Shown: positions 27,613 to 37,961 of the stretch, piece after piece
Position numbering within the stretch: position 1 is the stretch's first letter
Layout of the letters: each line of letters opens with the position of its first letter
Assembly (NCBI GenBank): GCA_963701675.1
Contig: OY969623.1
Location: 2,914,001 to 2,978,000, forward strand
Reading direction: 5' to 3'
From: G963701675 sp963701675
GTDB lineage: Bacteria > Planctomycetota > Planctomycetia > Gemmatales > Gemmataceae
Length of the DNA: 64,000 bases
Made by a program: the position numbers and the translations under genes
The notes under the pieces: model-generated
Told to the model about the DNA's origin: nothing
Seen by the model: the letters and a program-made list of their open reading frames with translations, nothing else
The model's database searches: none

Positions 27613-28929
27613 AACAATGCCGCCGGATCATATCCGGCAACGGTGGCGTACGACCGCGGAGCGATCGCGTTTGCCATCAACGATTTCAATGGCGACGGGA
27701 ATCCGGATATTGCCTCGGTGCACCCGAGTGGATCGATCCGAACCCTCCTGGGAAATGGCCTGGGTGATTTCCCCGTCGTCGAAGAGTCAGGCGTCGACGA
27801 TCTGATTCCACAATCCGTCGCCGCCGGCGAGTTTGATGGCGACGGTATCCCCGACCTCGTGGTTACTAGTCAATACCTTACGGGCGTGAACGACGCCGCC
27901 GTGTTTCACGGGAACGGGGACGGCACGTTCTCGTTGATGTCGACGTTTGGTGGAGGCAGCTCTCCGCGCGGCGTGCAGGTTGCGGATTTGAACCACGACG
28001 GCCTCCAGGATTTCGTCACCTGCGATTACAACTTGGGCCGAGCCACTGTCTTTCTCGGCAACGGCGACGGAACTTTTCAAGCAGGACTAGGCAATATCTC
28101 CCCTAATAATCCGAAGACCGTCGTCATAAGTGACCTCAATAACGATGGTGATCTCGATCTTGCCCTGGACAACAACCATTTCCCTGAAGGCCGAGTCAGT
28201 GTACTGCTGGGGAACGGGGACGGGACGTTCAAGCCATACCAGACATTCACTGCGGGGCCGAGCCCCACCGCCGTGACCGCGGGCGACTTCGACGGTGATG
28301 GCAACCAAGACCTTGCCCTGTCCTTCGTGGGAGCCGGAATCGGCGTTGCGGTATTATTGGGCAATGGCGATGGGACGTTCGCAGCGCCGGCAACCTACTC
28401 GACCGCTCCGATCCCGCGCGACGTCACTACTGCTGATTTTGACCAAGATGGAGTACTCGACCTTGCTGTTGCCGGTGTCGGTGACAAGGCGATGGCCCTC
28501 TTGTTAGGAGAGGGGGATGGTGCGTTCGGGTCTCCGCTTAGCTTTCCAAGCGGTCCGAACGGTGCGGTCATTCAGACGGCGGATTTTAATATGGATGGCT
28601 TCCCAGATATTGCGGCGGCCGGTGAACTTCACGTCAACAACCAGGATGCAGAACACGTCGCCGTACTTCTCAACGCGGCCGACTGGGGCCCGGCGCCGAT
28701 CCCTGGCGGTGCGAGAATGGACGTGCTTTCCACCGTCGAAATCGCGCAGCGGTCTGCAACGATTACGCCAGTTTCGAGCGCAGTGAAGGCGGACCAGACC
28801 GTGCATCCAGAAACGGAGCAATCCGCGAATGCGATGCCACAGACCAAGTCCATCGTCCGAATCATCCGCGCGGTTGCCACCCACAGCGACCAACTGGCGG
28901 ACGACATGATCGTGAATTGGAACATCTAG
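27613..28929 (+). CDS. FG-GAP/VCBS-repeat protein, 5'-truncated
   Basis: About 438 codons without a credible start. Repeats follow the FG-GAP pattern: NDFNGDGNPDIASVHPSGSI, GEFDGDGIPDLVVTS, ADLNHDGLQDFVTCD, SDLNNDGDLDLALD, GDFDGDGNQDLALS, each followed by VLLGNGDGTF. These blades form an integrin-like propeller with Asp-rich calcium loops. The tail is unstructured and ends DDMIVNWNI. The open frame continues upstream only by running antisense through the oxidoreductase fragment, so signal peptide and LEPR motif are lost. Either a pseudogene or a chimera. Confidence 0.6.
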   Translation, partial: NNAAGSYPATVAYDRGAIAFAINDFNGDGNPDIASVHPSGSIRTLLGNGLGDFPVVEESGVDDLIPQSVAAGEFDGDGIPDLVVTSQYLTGVNDAAVFHGNGDGTFSLMSTFGGGSSPRGVQVADLNHDGLQDFVTCDYNLGRATVFLGNGDGTFQAGLGNISPNNPKTVVISDLNNDGDLDLALDNNHFPEGRVSVLLGNGDGTFKPYQTFTAGPSPTAVTAGDFDGDGNQDLALSFVGAGIGVAVLLGNGDGTFAAPATYSTAPIPRDVTTADFDQDGVLDLAVAGVGDKAMALLLGEGDGAFGSPLSFPSGPNGAVIQTADFNMDGFPDIAAAGELHVNNQDAEHVAVLLNAADWGPAPIPGGARMDVLSTVEIAQRSATITPVSSAVKADQTVHPETEQSANAMPQTKSIVRIIRAVATHSDQLADDMIVNWNI

Positions 28930-28961
28930 CGGATAGTCTTTTCGCCAGGAGGAACCATGCC

Positions 28962-31589
28962 ATGAGAAACAGACCGACTCGCGTTCACCTCGGCCATCGA
29001 CCCCGTTTGGACACCCTCGAAGATCGCTTGCCACCGGGGGACGCCGTGCTGGGTATGTTGCTCAGCATGGCGGCACTGCCGGGCTACGTTGACCCGGCGA
29101 TTGAAACGGGTCATGCGACGAAATCTCTCTCGATCCTGCATGTGAACGATTTGGATGTACTCGACTTGACCAACCGGCCTTCAGCTTCAGTGCTCACACG
29201 CGACTCTCAGGAAACCACGCGCCGCTCGACGGATCGCATGGACACGGTCGATACACGTCAAGTGACCGATACTGCAAGACGGATTGGTATCACTTCGTTC
29301 AGACCACCTTCGGCAAGGCGGACCTTTGGCACAACTGCGTTGTTGGTTGTAGGCACGTCGTCGGGCGCCAAGCCAAGTGTCCCCGCCATCCCAGGTGAAT
29401 CGTTAAAGTCGCAGCCCCTAAGTCCAAATGCGTCCACAGAGTTCGTCTTTAGCCACGACGTCGATAGGTCATTTGCGGTAGCACCGGACCACTACGGCAA
29501 TCCGCCACTGACATTCGAAGCGAATCATGGTCAAACCGAGTCGCAGGTCGATTTCATCGCTCGGACCGGCGGTGCGACAGTGTTTCTAACCCCGACTGCC
29601 GCGGTGTTCTCCATTTCGTCGGAGTCAGCAAAGGATGTAAGGCCTGAAGAGAGGGGACTTTCGGAAATTAATACACCTCACTCGCGAGGCGTCGCTCTAC
29701 ACATGCAAATCGTGGGCGGAAACCCGAACGCAACGCCGATCGGCCAAGATCGCCAAACCGGCATTGTGAATTACTTCATCGGCAACGATTCGTCGCAATG
29801 GCACACGAACATTCCGACGTTTGGGCGCGTCACGTATCAGGGTGTGTACCCCGGCATCGATCTGGCGTACTACAGCAACAACGGACAGATGGAATACGAT
29901 TTCATCGTTTCGCCGGGCGCTGATCCGAATGCCATCACTCTGAATTTCGCCGGTGCTGACGGCGCGGAGATCGACGATCGCGGCAACCTGGTTTTGCACA
30001 CTACGGCAGGCGATGTCACACACCAGAAGCCGTACTTATACCAGGATGCCGACGGCAGTCGCCAAGAAATCGCAGGTGAATTCGTTCTGACCAGTCACCA
30101 GTCACCACTCACCACACACCAGGTGACTTTTGACGTCGGCAACTACGACGCGTCCCGCCCGCTAGTGATTGATCCGCTCATGCTTGGCTATTCCACGTAC
30201 TTGGGCGGCAGCGGCGCGAACGATGATGGCCGAGGAATTGCCGTCGATGGCGGCGGCAACGCCTACGTGACGGGAAGTACGGCCTCAATTAAGTTTCCCG
30301 CCACGCCGGGCGCATTTGACGTCGTCTACAATGGCGGTTCCATTGACACTTACGTTGCCAAGATGAACGCTACCGGAAGCGCCTTGGTGTACGCCACCTA
30401 TTTGGGGGGATCCCAGTACGACGAAGGCGGGGGGATTGCGGTGGACGGCGACGGCAATGCGTACGTTACCGGGTATACAGGTTCGGATGACTTCCCAACC
30501 ACTGCGGGCGCCTTCGACACCAGTTCCAGCATCAGCGGCGACGTATTCGTGACGAAGCTGAACTCCGCCGGCACTGGCCTCGTTTATTCCACCTTGATGG
30601 GTGGAGGAAATGTGGATCGTGGAAACGGAATTGCGGTAGATAGTAGCGGTTTCGCCTATGTGATCGGCTATACATCAACGAATGACTTCCCGACCACGGA
30701 GGACGCCTTCGACACAACGGTCAACGGCGGCTTGGACGCCTTCGTGGCCAAGCTGAGCGCAGACGGCAGCGCCCTAGTGTACTCGACATTCTTAGGTGGG
30801 TCCGATTACGATCTCGGCAATGCGATTGCGGTCGATAGCGGCGGATACGCCTATGTGGCCGGCAATTCCCCGTCTAGTAACTTCCCGGCCACAGCGGGCG
30901 CCTACGATACCACCTACAACGGCGGATTCGGCGACGTCTTCGTTACGAAGCTTAGTCCGGACGGCAGCGACATCGTCTACTCCACGTTCTTGGGCGGCAT
31001 CGAACGCGAATATGGCACGGCAATCGCCGTCGACAGCGATGGCGCCGCCCATATTTCCGGGCGTGCCGGTTCGGCCAGCTTCCCCACCACGCCGGGCGCG
31101 TTCGACACGACACATGGGGGAGGCACTTGCGATACAGGACCGTGTAATGACGTGTTTGTAACGAAGTTGAATGCGGCAGGCTCCGCCTTGGAATACTCCA
31201 CGTTTTTGGGAGGGACGGGTGATGATTTCGGAACCGGAATCGCCTTGGACAGCAGCGGCTTCGCGTTTGTAACGGGGTACACCCTCTCATCCGACTTTCC
31301 AACGACGCCCTTCGCCTACGACGCCACTTACAATGGCGGTGAGGACGTGTTCATAGCTAGACTCAACCCAAGTGGTACTGCCCTCATCTATTCAACCTAC
31401 TTCGGCGGCTCGTCGTCATTCCCGATTGGTGGCGACTACGGTTCCGCCATCGCGGTGGACGAGGGCGGCAGTGTCTACGTCGCCGGACAGACTTTTGGGT
31501 CCGACTTCCCGACGACGCCGGGCGCCCTCAAGCGGCGCAATCGTTTCGGCCAAGCCGACGCCTTCGTGACTAAGTTCGCAGAGGCCTGA
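28962..31589 (+). CDS. SBBP-repeat surface protein with LExRLPPGD N-terminus
   Basis: 875 residues, with AGGAGG nine bases before the ATG. N-terminal RLDTLEDRLPPGDAVLGMLL, then a low-complexity stretch to about residue 180. A DUF7948-like domain follows (YGNPPLTFEANHGQTESQVD, FIARTGGATVFLTPTAAVFS, VYPGIDLAYYSNN, YDFIVSPGADPN). Then about nine SBBP units of about 55 residues (YSTYLGGS...GIAVDGGGNAYVTG...FPTTPGAFD...FVTKLNAAGSALV) reach the C-terminus KFAEA. No enzyme motif is visible. It is paralogous to the next gene, which ends in the same KFAEA; such proteins are assumed to be secreted and repeat-rich. Confidence 0.87.
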   Translation: MRNRPTRVHLGHRPRLDTLEDRLPPGDAVLGMLLSMAALPGYVDPAIETGHATKSLSILHVNDLDVLDLTNRPSASVLTRDSQETTRRSTDRMDTVDTRQVTDTARRIGITSFRPPSARRTFGTTALLVVGTSSGAKPSVPAIPGESLKSQPLSPNASTEFVFSHDVDRSFAVAPDHYGNPPLTFEANHGQTESQVDFIARTGGATVFLTPTAAVFSISSESAKDVRPEERGLSEINTPHSRGVALHMQIVGGNPNATPIGQDRQTGIVNYFIGNDSSQWHTNIPTFGRVTYQGVYPGIDLAYYSNNGQMEYDFIVSPGADPNAITLNFAGADGAEIDDRGNLVLHTTAGDVTHQKPYLYQDADGSRQEIAGEFVLTSHQSPLTTHQVTFDVGNYDASRPLVIDPLMLGYSTYLGGSGANDDGRGIAVDGGGNAYVTGSTASIKFPATPGAFDVVYNGGSIDTYVAKMNATGSALVYATYLGGSQYDEGGGIAVDGDGNAYVTGYTGSDDFPTTAGAFDTSSSISGDVFVTKLNSAGTGLVYSTLMGGGNVDRGNGIAVDSSGFAYVIGYTSTNDFPTTEDAFDTTVNGGLDAFVAKLSADGSALVYSTFLGGSDYDLGNAIAVDSGGYAYVAGNSPSSNFPATAGAYDTTYNGGFGDVFVTKLSPDGSDIVYSTFLGGIEREYGTAIAVDSDGAAHISGRAGSASFPTTPGAFDTTHGGGTCDTGPCNDVFVTKLNAAGSALEYSTFLGGTGDDFGTGIALDSSGFAFVTGYTLSSDFPTTPFAYDATYNGGEDVFIARLNPSGTALIYSTYFGGSSSFPIGGDYGSAIAVDEGGSVYVAGQTFGSDFPTTPGALKRRNRFGQADAFVTKFAEA

Positions 31590-31931
31590 GCCATTACAAG
31601 CCTCGTACACTCACTGATTCAACGGAGGGGTTTTCGACGAATGGACCCAGTCGTGGCAAAAGGGGTCCGTTTCGCGGAGGCGAATCGTCCTTACCGCCAC
31701 TTCAGGCGAGGCAATGATTAGGACCAAGCAAGGTAGCGATTACTCCATCAGAAACAAGCACTTATGCCGACAGTCGCCCTCTCCGCGTGATTTCCAACTC
31801 TCGAAGAATTTTGCGTCCGGTTTGGCCCCAAATCTCGCCCATTGTCATAGGGAAGAGGTGTTTGCTGCGCGCCGTTTCGGAGTTTTTGGCGGGGCCAGAC
31901 CAGAGAATGACCTAAGACCCTGGAGGATGGC
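31590..31931. other. Intergenic region between two SBBP genes
   Basis: Holds a GGACCC...GGGTCC hairpin (31643-31668) and the ribosome site of the next gene; nothing else seen. Confidence 0.5.
31643..31668 (+). terminator. Possible transcription-end hairpin after the SBBP gene
   Basis: Arms GGACCC (31643-31648) and GGGTCC (31663-31668), 14-nt loop. It resembles the hairpin after the second SBBP gene. There is no U-run, so termination is only suggested. Confidence 0.3.
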
Positions 31932-34562
31932 ATGAACAACGTCAGAGTGACTGAGATTCGTACGCCCCATAAGGCCAAGCGGCATCCGTGGGGATACCGG
32001 CCGCTTTTGGAAATCCTTGAAGGCCGCCTGCCGCCGGGGGATGCCGTGCGTGGGATGCTTCTGGCGTGGCCGGAGGCACGACCAGAAATGCACGAATCTA
32101 AACACGAACTTGTCACGACCCTCGACTTCGACGAGTGCGAAACACCGGCAATAGTCACCTCCCGTTCCAGAGCGCATACAGAAGATCAGCCGACTACCGC
32201 GATCTTGAGCCTACCAACCGACGAGTCAATCGACCTGCGGGAGGCTGGGTTGATCCCCGCCGTCTACTCCGCCGGGATCAACCCGCCGGCTCGTTCCGCA
32301 GCCGTGCTCAATGCAGGCGGGATGACGAATAGCACTCCGTTCGCTGTCGCAGACCACGCGCGGAATAGCAATGGCTTCTCCGGTGGGCCGGTTACGGCCC
32401 CCTTGATGGCGCTTCGAGCTGTTATGCACGCTGTGCCGACGATCAAGAATGGCACGGCATCAGAAAATGAGTCGCGCTTAAAGGAGAACTACGGCAGCCC
32501 GCCGCTGACCTTCGAGGCAAACAAGGGACAAACTGACTCGCGTGTAGATTTCATCGCCCGCACCGGCGGTGCCACAATGTTTCTGACCTCGACGGCGGCG
32601 GTGTTTTCGATTCAAAAGCCAGGATCGAATCAAGATCGGCAAGTGGCGGGTGTGAACACACTGGATGCGCCTTGTCGTCTTCAGGGCGTTGACACGCACC
32701 AGTCGCCGGAGACCAGAGGCGTCGCGCTTCATATGCAGATTGTCGGCGCAAACCCATCGGCAACTCCGATCGGCGAGGCAATGCAGCCTGGCATCGTCAA
32801 TTACTTCATCGGTAACGATCCAACGCAATGGCACGCCAACATTCCCACGTTCGGCCGCGTTGAGTATCAAGACGTGTATCCCGGTATTGATCTGGCGTAC
32901 TACGGCAACAATAGGCAGATGGAATACGATTTCATCGTCTCCCCTGGCGCCGATCCGAATCAAGTCTCACTGAACTTCGCCGGCGCCGATGGTGTGGAGA
33001 TTAATCCACACGGCGACTTGATCCTGCACACCGCTGTCGGCGATGTCGTGCAGCGGAAGCCGTACACATATCAAGCGTCGGGTGCCGCACCCCACGAAGT
33101 CTCGAGTCGATATGTCGTCGATGGCACGCAAGTGCGCTTTGAAATCGGGGCGTACGACCCGTCGCGGCCGTTGGTGATCGACCCGCTGGTGCTGGGTTAC
33201 TCGACATTCTTGGGCGGGTCCGGAAGTGATCCTGGCTACGGCATTGCCGTGGACGGTAGCGGTAACACATACGTGACGGGAGACACCGGTTCAAGCGACT
33301 TCCCGGCAAACCCGGGCGCCTTCGACTCCGTCCTTGATGGTGAAAGCGATGTCTTCGTGGCCAAGCTCCGGGCGGATGGAGCGGGCCTGCTTTACTCGAC
33401 ATTCCTGGGAGGGTCCAACTGGGACGAAGGCAAAGGCATAGCCGTGGACGTCGGCGGCAATGCCTATGTGACGGGACAAACGGGATCGAGCAACTTTCCA
33501 ACGACCCCAGGCGCGTACGACACAGGTTCGTCCACTTTCGATGCCTTCGTGACTAAGCTGAGTCCCACCGGCTCGGCACTCGCCTATTCGACTCTTCTAG
33601 GCGGTTCCCTCGGTGATGCCGCCTACGGCATCGCTGTGGACAGCAGCGGCAACGCCTACATTACCGGAGAGACGGCTTCGAGCAACTTCCCGACGACCCC
33701 GGGCGCCCTCGACACCACACACAACGGAGGCACCTACGACGCCTTCGCGACCAAATTGAACCCCACAGGTTCGGCCCTCGTTTATTCCACGTTCCTGGGC
33801 GGGGCGGATGGGGATTACGCCGCCAGCATTGCCGTGGACGGGGGCGGCAACGCCTACGTCACGGGGAACACGCATTCTTCCGACTTCCCGGCCACTCTAG
33901 GCGCCTTCGATGTCACGTACAACAGCGACCCGGAGGAGGGCCCCGACGGCTTTGTGACCAAGCTGAATGCAACCGGCTCAACTCTCGACTATTCCACTTT
34001 CCTCGGCGGGGACAGCATTGGCTATGGCATCGCTGTGGACAGCGGCGGTAACGCTTACGTCACAGGAGAGACGGCATCGATCGGCTTCCCAACGACTACG
34101 GGCGCCTTCGACACCACCAAGAATGACGGAAACGATGCCTTTGTGACCAAGCTGAGCGCGGACGGCTCAGCTCTTGTTTACTCCACGTTTCTGGGAGGGT
34201 CCAATTCCGATCGCGGCCACGGCATTGCCATCGATGGGACCGGTAACGCGTACGTCACGGGACGCACCAACTCGAACGACTTCCCGAGTACCCCAGACGC
34301 TGTGAAGCGGCGAAACCGCGGCACGTTCGACGCTTTCGTGACTAAACTGAACGCCTCGGGCTCCGCGCTCGTTTATTCCACCTATCTAGGCGGAGGTGGT
34401 AGCGATGACAGCGGTAACGGCATCGCCGTCGACGGCAGCAGCAACGTCTACGTGACGGGCTACACGCGTTCGACAGCATTCCCGACCACCCCTGGCGTCT
34501 TTGACCCGACCTACAACGGTGGGACCTACGACGCTTTTGTGACGAAGTTTGCGGAGGCTTGA
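31932..34562 (+). CDS. SBBP-repeat surface protein with LExRLPPGD N-terminus
   Basis: 876 residues, with GGAGG five bases before the ATG. LLEILEGRLPPGDAVRGMLL is the signature. About 150 variable residues precede a DUF7948-like domain (YGSPPLTFEANKGQTDSRVD, VYPGIDLAYYGNN, YDFIVSPGADPN). SBBP repeats with very regular spacing run to the end (IAVDGSGNTYVTGDTGSSDF, FPTTPGAYD, FVTKLSPTGSALA). It is collinear and highly similar to the preceding gene, so the two look like a tandem duplication. The leader lacks a classical signal peptide, as is usual for this signature class. Confidence 0.87.
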   Translation: MNNVRVTEIRTPHKAKRHPWGYRPLLEILEGRLPPGDAVRGMLLAWPEARPEMHESKHELVTTLDFDECETPAIVTSRSRAHTEDQPTTAILSLPTDESIDLREAGLIPAVYSAGINPPARSAAVLNAGGMTNSTPFAVADHARNSNGFSGGPVTAPLMALRAVMHAVPTIKNGTASENESRLKENYGSPPLTFEANKGQTDSRVDFIARTGGATMFLTSTAAVFSIQKPGSNQDRQVAGVNTLDAPCRLQGVDTHQSPETRGVALHMQIVGANPSATPIGEAMQPGIVNYFIGNDPTQWHANIPTFGRVEYQDVYPGIDLAYYGNNRQMEYDFIVSPGADPNQVSLNFAGADGVEINPHGDLILHTAVGDVVQRKPYTYQASGAAPHEVSSRYVVDGTQVRFEIGAYDPSRPLVIDPLVLGYSTFLGGSGSDPGYGIAVDGSGNTYVTGDTGSSDFPANPGAFDSVLDGESDVFVAKLRADGAGLLYSTFLGGSNWDEGKGIAVDVGGNAYVTGQTGSSNFPTTPGAYDTGSSTFDAFVTKLSPTGSALAYSTLLGGSLGDAAYGIAVDSSGNAYITGETASSNFPTTPGALDTTHNGGTYDAFATKLNPTGSALVYSTFLGGADGDYAASIAVDGGGNAYVTGNTHSSDFPATLGAFDVTYNSDPEEGPDGFVTKLNATGSTLDYSTFLGGDSIGYGIAVDSGGNAYVTGETASIGFPTTTGAFDTTKNDGNDAFVTKLSADGSALVYSTFLGGSNSDRGHGIAIDGTGNAYVTGRTNSNDFPSTPDAVKRRNRGTFDAFVTKLNASGSALVYSTYLGGGGSDDSGNGIAVDGSSNVYVTGYTRSTAFPTTPGVFDPTYNGGTYDAFVTKFAEA

Positions 34563-34578
34563 GCCATCTAAGTAAACA

Positions 34579-34603
34579 GACCCAGTTCCGCGAAAAGTGG
34601 GTC
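34579..34603 (+). terminator. Possible transcription-end hairpin after the second SBBP gene
   Basis: Arms GACCCA (34579-34584) and TGGGTC (34598-34603); similar position and sequence to the hairpin at 31643-31668. No U-run. Confidence 0.3.
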
Positions 34604-34763
34604 CATTAACGGCTGAACAACGTCCGGTCGATGGGAACCGAAGCATTCAACGCTCGGCACACTACGGGGGTGGAACCGAAATACGCGACACCCTGTTCTA
34701 AAGGCCCGCATGTTTTTCTTCCCTTGATTGCGCACGGAACCGGTTTCGGCTGCGACACGCTCG

Positions 34764-35263
34764 TTAGTCTTCCTTCAGTTTCACGGCGAGCCAGGCTCGC
34801 GCGTAGGCCCACCAAGTGTCGGCCGTGCGAGCCGACACGCCGAGGACCTCCGCGCATTGGTCCAGCGTCAACCCGCCAAAATACCGGAGTTGAACGAGTT
34901 CGACGACTTGCGCGTGCTCAACTGCCAATTGCGATAGCGCCTCGTCCAGCGCTTCGACATTGTTGTCCGGCGGCACAACAGCCAGGTGGTGTGATTCGAG
35001 ATCGACGCGCTGACCGCCGCCGCCCCGCTTGGCTGCATTGCGGGCGCGGCGCGATCGACGAGGATGCGGCGCATGGCCTGAGCTGCGGCTTTGAGGTAGT
35101 CGCTCTTTGAGGCAAACGAGCGCTGGCCGCCAAGCTTCAAGAACACTTCATGCACCAGGGCTGTGGCGTCGAGCGTCTGCCCGGGTTTTTCCGCGGCCAG
35201 TTTCACGCCAGCCAGCTTGCGGAGTTCGTCGTACACCTGCGGCAAGAGATCGGCGGGCGTCAT
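34764..35263 (-). CDS. ECF-type RNA polymerase sigma factor, frameshifted
   Basis: About 166 residues after restoring one missing base near 35048. The start ATG follows GGAG by five bases and overlaps the stop of the upstream kinase-tail fragment (ATGA). Region 2-like part: LLPQVYDELRKLAGVKLAAE, TALVHEVFLKL, YLKAAAQAMRRILVDRA. Region 4: LDEALSQLAVEHAQVVELVQ, RYFGGLTLDQCAEVLGVSAR, the helix-turn-helix contacting the -35 box. The R/A/K-rich linker NAAKRGGGGQRVDLESHH reads only in the shifted frame. This is the planctomycete sigma group usually encoded next to Ser/Thr kinases, which fits the kinase gene immediately upstream. Confidence 0.75.
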
Positions 35264-35478
35264 TTGTTCTCCGGATTCGACTTCGCCTCGGGATTCGCCC
35301 GCTCGGCTTGCCACTTCCTCATTTCGTCCGGCTTGTTCGTTCCGGTGGAGAGTTTGATCAGCCGGTCGAGGGCTTCGGGGATGCGCAGTTCCGCGCCGCC
35401 CGATTTCGGGGTCATTGACTCACGCTGCTTCATGCCTTCGTAGCCCATGAGCAGCAGCGGCTCGGCGTCGGAGAGCGT
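35260..35478 (-). pseudogene. Fragment: C-terminal tail of a kinase-TPR protein
   Basis: Encodes TLSDAEPLLLMGYEGMKQRE then IPEALDRLIKLSTGTNKPDE, the conserved tail of planctomycete kinase-TPR proteins (AEPLLLxGYEGMKxR...LxEAxDRLVQLY). The main kinase directly upstream already has a different, complete tail, so this piece comes from another paralogue. Its stop overlaps the sigma-factor start. Confidence 0.6.
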
Positions 35479-37961
35479 TACTTCTTCTCCGCGTTTGCCT
35501 CCAACTCCGCGATCAGCTTCTTGAAGTCCTCGCGGGCGCGTAGCGGGTCGAGGTCGGTGTCCTTCTTCATGTGGGCGGCGTTCTTGAAGCCGGCGGCGAC
35601 GGCTTGTTTGAGCCAGTCTATGGCCAGGTCCGCCTCTTTGTCGCGGTCGTCGGCTTTGGCGATCATCAGCGCGTGCACGCAGGCAATGTTGTAAATGGTC
35701 TCTACCGTGTCGTGATGATTCGCGCCGAGCTTGCCCTTCCGCAGCTTGAGCGTCTCCTCGTAAAGCGCCAGCGCCTCCGAGTGCCGGCCGAGGGAGGAGT
35801 AGCTGTTGGCGAGGTTGTGCATGCTCGCAAGCGTGACGGGGTGGTCGGGGCCGAGCTTGGCCTTGCGCAACTTAAGCGTCTCCTCGCGCAGCGTCTGCGC
35901 CTCCGAGTGCCTGCCGAGGGCGGCGTAGCTGTAGGCGAGGTTGTTCATGCTCTGGAGCGTGTCGGGGTGGTCGGCGCCGAGCGTGGCCTTGCGCAACTTG
36001 AGCGTCTCCTCGCGCAGCGCCAGCGCCTCCGGGTGCCGGCCGAGGGCATAGTAACTGTGGGCGACGTTGTGCATGCTCATGAGTGTGTCGGGGTGGTCGG
36101 AGCCGAGCTTGGCCTTCTGCACCTTGAGCGTCTCCTCGCGCAGCGTCAGCGCCTCCGAGTGCCGGCCGAGACCGGCATAGCTGACGGCGAGGTCGTTCAT
36201 GCTCTTAAGCGTGTCAGGGTGGTCGGCGCCGAGCTTGGCGGCAAAGAGGTCACGGGCGCGGCGAAATTGTAGTTCGGCAACATCGGCCTTGCCCAGATAA
36301 CCGAATGACTTTCCCAAAGTCCTACGCAGGCGGGCCTCGATCAGGGGTTGGTCGGTGAAGCTTTTCTCCACGTACGGCAAGGCGGCCTGAATGGAATCGG
36401 CCAGCTTCACTTCGTAGCCCTGACCGCCCTCCTGGTCCTTCGGTCGGGCGGCAGCGAAGACTTTGTTCTCGACGAATTCGAGCACCGCCTTGGTCTCGGC
36501 GTCACGCGCCTGGGCGGCCTCTTTCGATTTCTTTTCCGCTTCCGCGGCCGCACGAGCCTGGAGCGCGTTAGTCTCGGCGAGTTGGCGTTGCTCGGCTTCG
36601 GCTTGTTGGGCCCTGACCGCCTCCACCGCTGATTGCCGCGCTGACTGCTCAGCCTGTCTAGCCCGCACCGCCTGCCAGGTGCTGACCGCGATACCGCCCA
36701 ACAACAATAACGCGATGACACTCGCCGTCGTCAGCACGGCACGATTCTTGTTCGCGAACTTCCGCAACCGATATGTCGTCGATGGCGGGCACGCTTCCAC
36801 CGGTTCGTCGCTCAAATAGCGCTGGATGTCGCGGGCCAGCCCGTTCGCCGTCTCGTAACGGCGCGTCCGGTCCTTCTCCAGCGCCTTCATCGTGATCCAG
36901 TCGAGATCGCCGCGCATGAGCTTCGACAACTTGGCCGGCTCGATGTGTCGCTGCGCCGCGATGGAGGCAATGGAATCCGATGTGCTCAAGCGCGTGCTCG
37001 GCTTCTGCGGCTCGTCTTCGCGGATCATCCGGCGAATCTCGTCGTACGCCGCCTTGGCAAAGCGCTTCTTGTCGAGCGGCGTCGTGCCGGTGAGCAACTC
37101 GTACAGCAGCACGCCGAGCGAATAGATGTCGCGTGCGCGTGTCGATGTCCAGCCCGCTCATCTCCGCCTGCTCGGGACTCATGTACAGCGGCGTGCCGAT
37201 CATCTGCGCGAAGTTGGTGTAGATCGATGCGCTCGGTCAGTTGCTGGCTGATCGCCTTGGCCACGCCGAAGTCGATGACCTTGGCCACCGGCTTGCCGTC
37301 GTGCGAGGTGACCAGCACGTTCGACGGCTTGATGTCGCGGTGGATGATTCCCTTTTGATGCGCGTGCTGCACGGCCTGGCAGACCGTGACGAACAAGTCC
37401 AGCCGGTCGCGCGGCGACAGTTGATTCTGATCGCAGTAGTCCGTGATGGGAATGCCGCGGACCAACTCCATGACGAAGTACGGCCGGCCGGACTCCGTCG
37501 CCCCGGCATCCAGCACCCGCGCGATGTTCGGATGATCCATCAGCGCCAGCGCCTGCCGCTCGGCCGTCGAAGCGGGCCATGACCTCGCGCGTATCCATGC
37601 CCGGCTTGATGACTTTGAGCGCGACCTTGCGCTTCACCGGTTCCTGCTGCTCGGCCACGAACACCAAACCGAAACCGCCTTCGCCGATTTGTTCCTTGAG
37701 CTTGTACGGACCGATCATCGAACCGGGTTTTTCGGTGATGGGGGTGTAGTCGAACGCTCCCGGACCGCGACGTTGGTAATCGCTGGTGCCATCAGGCCGG
37801 GGTTGGTCCAGCAGCGGATGGGATCGGAAGTGTGCCTCAAGCAATTGATCAAGGCGCGCTCTTAGGTCGGGTCGGCCTGTGCATTCACGGTCCAGAAGGG
37901 CTCCCCGCTCCGCCGAATCGGTAATGGCAATGGCGGCTGCAAACAGATCGAGTTCGTTCAT
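35478..37961 (-). CDS. Ser/Thr protein kinase with transmembrane segment and TPR domain, three frameshifts
   Basis: 826 residues after skipping three extra bases (about 37565, 37222 and 37135); the corrected length is exactly in frame. The start follows GGAGG. Kinase domain: glycine loop IGEGGFGLVFVAE, ALKVIKPG, HRDIKPSNVLV, DFGVAKAISQQLTE, GTPLYMSPEQAEMSG, YSLGVLLYELLTGTTPLDKK. A membrane segment (TASVIALLLLGGIAVSTW) is followed by a long coiled coil rich in Ala, Glu and Gln. Then come five 42-residue kinesin-light-chain-type TPRs (GRHSEALTLREETLKLRKAK, LGADHPDTLxSMNNLAYSY). It probably senses envelope or cytoplasmic partners and may act with the adjacent sigma factor. Confidence 0.8.

Noticed and set aside
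28962..34562. Secreted enzyme function for the SBBP proteins
   Set aside because: No catalytic motif seen; repeats account for nearly the whole length after the DUF7948-like domain.
35690..36250. Regular about 126-bp repeats that look like a DNA tandem array
   Set aside because: They are 42-residue TPR units inside the kinase gene.
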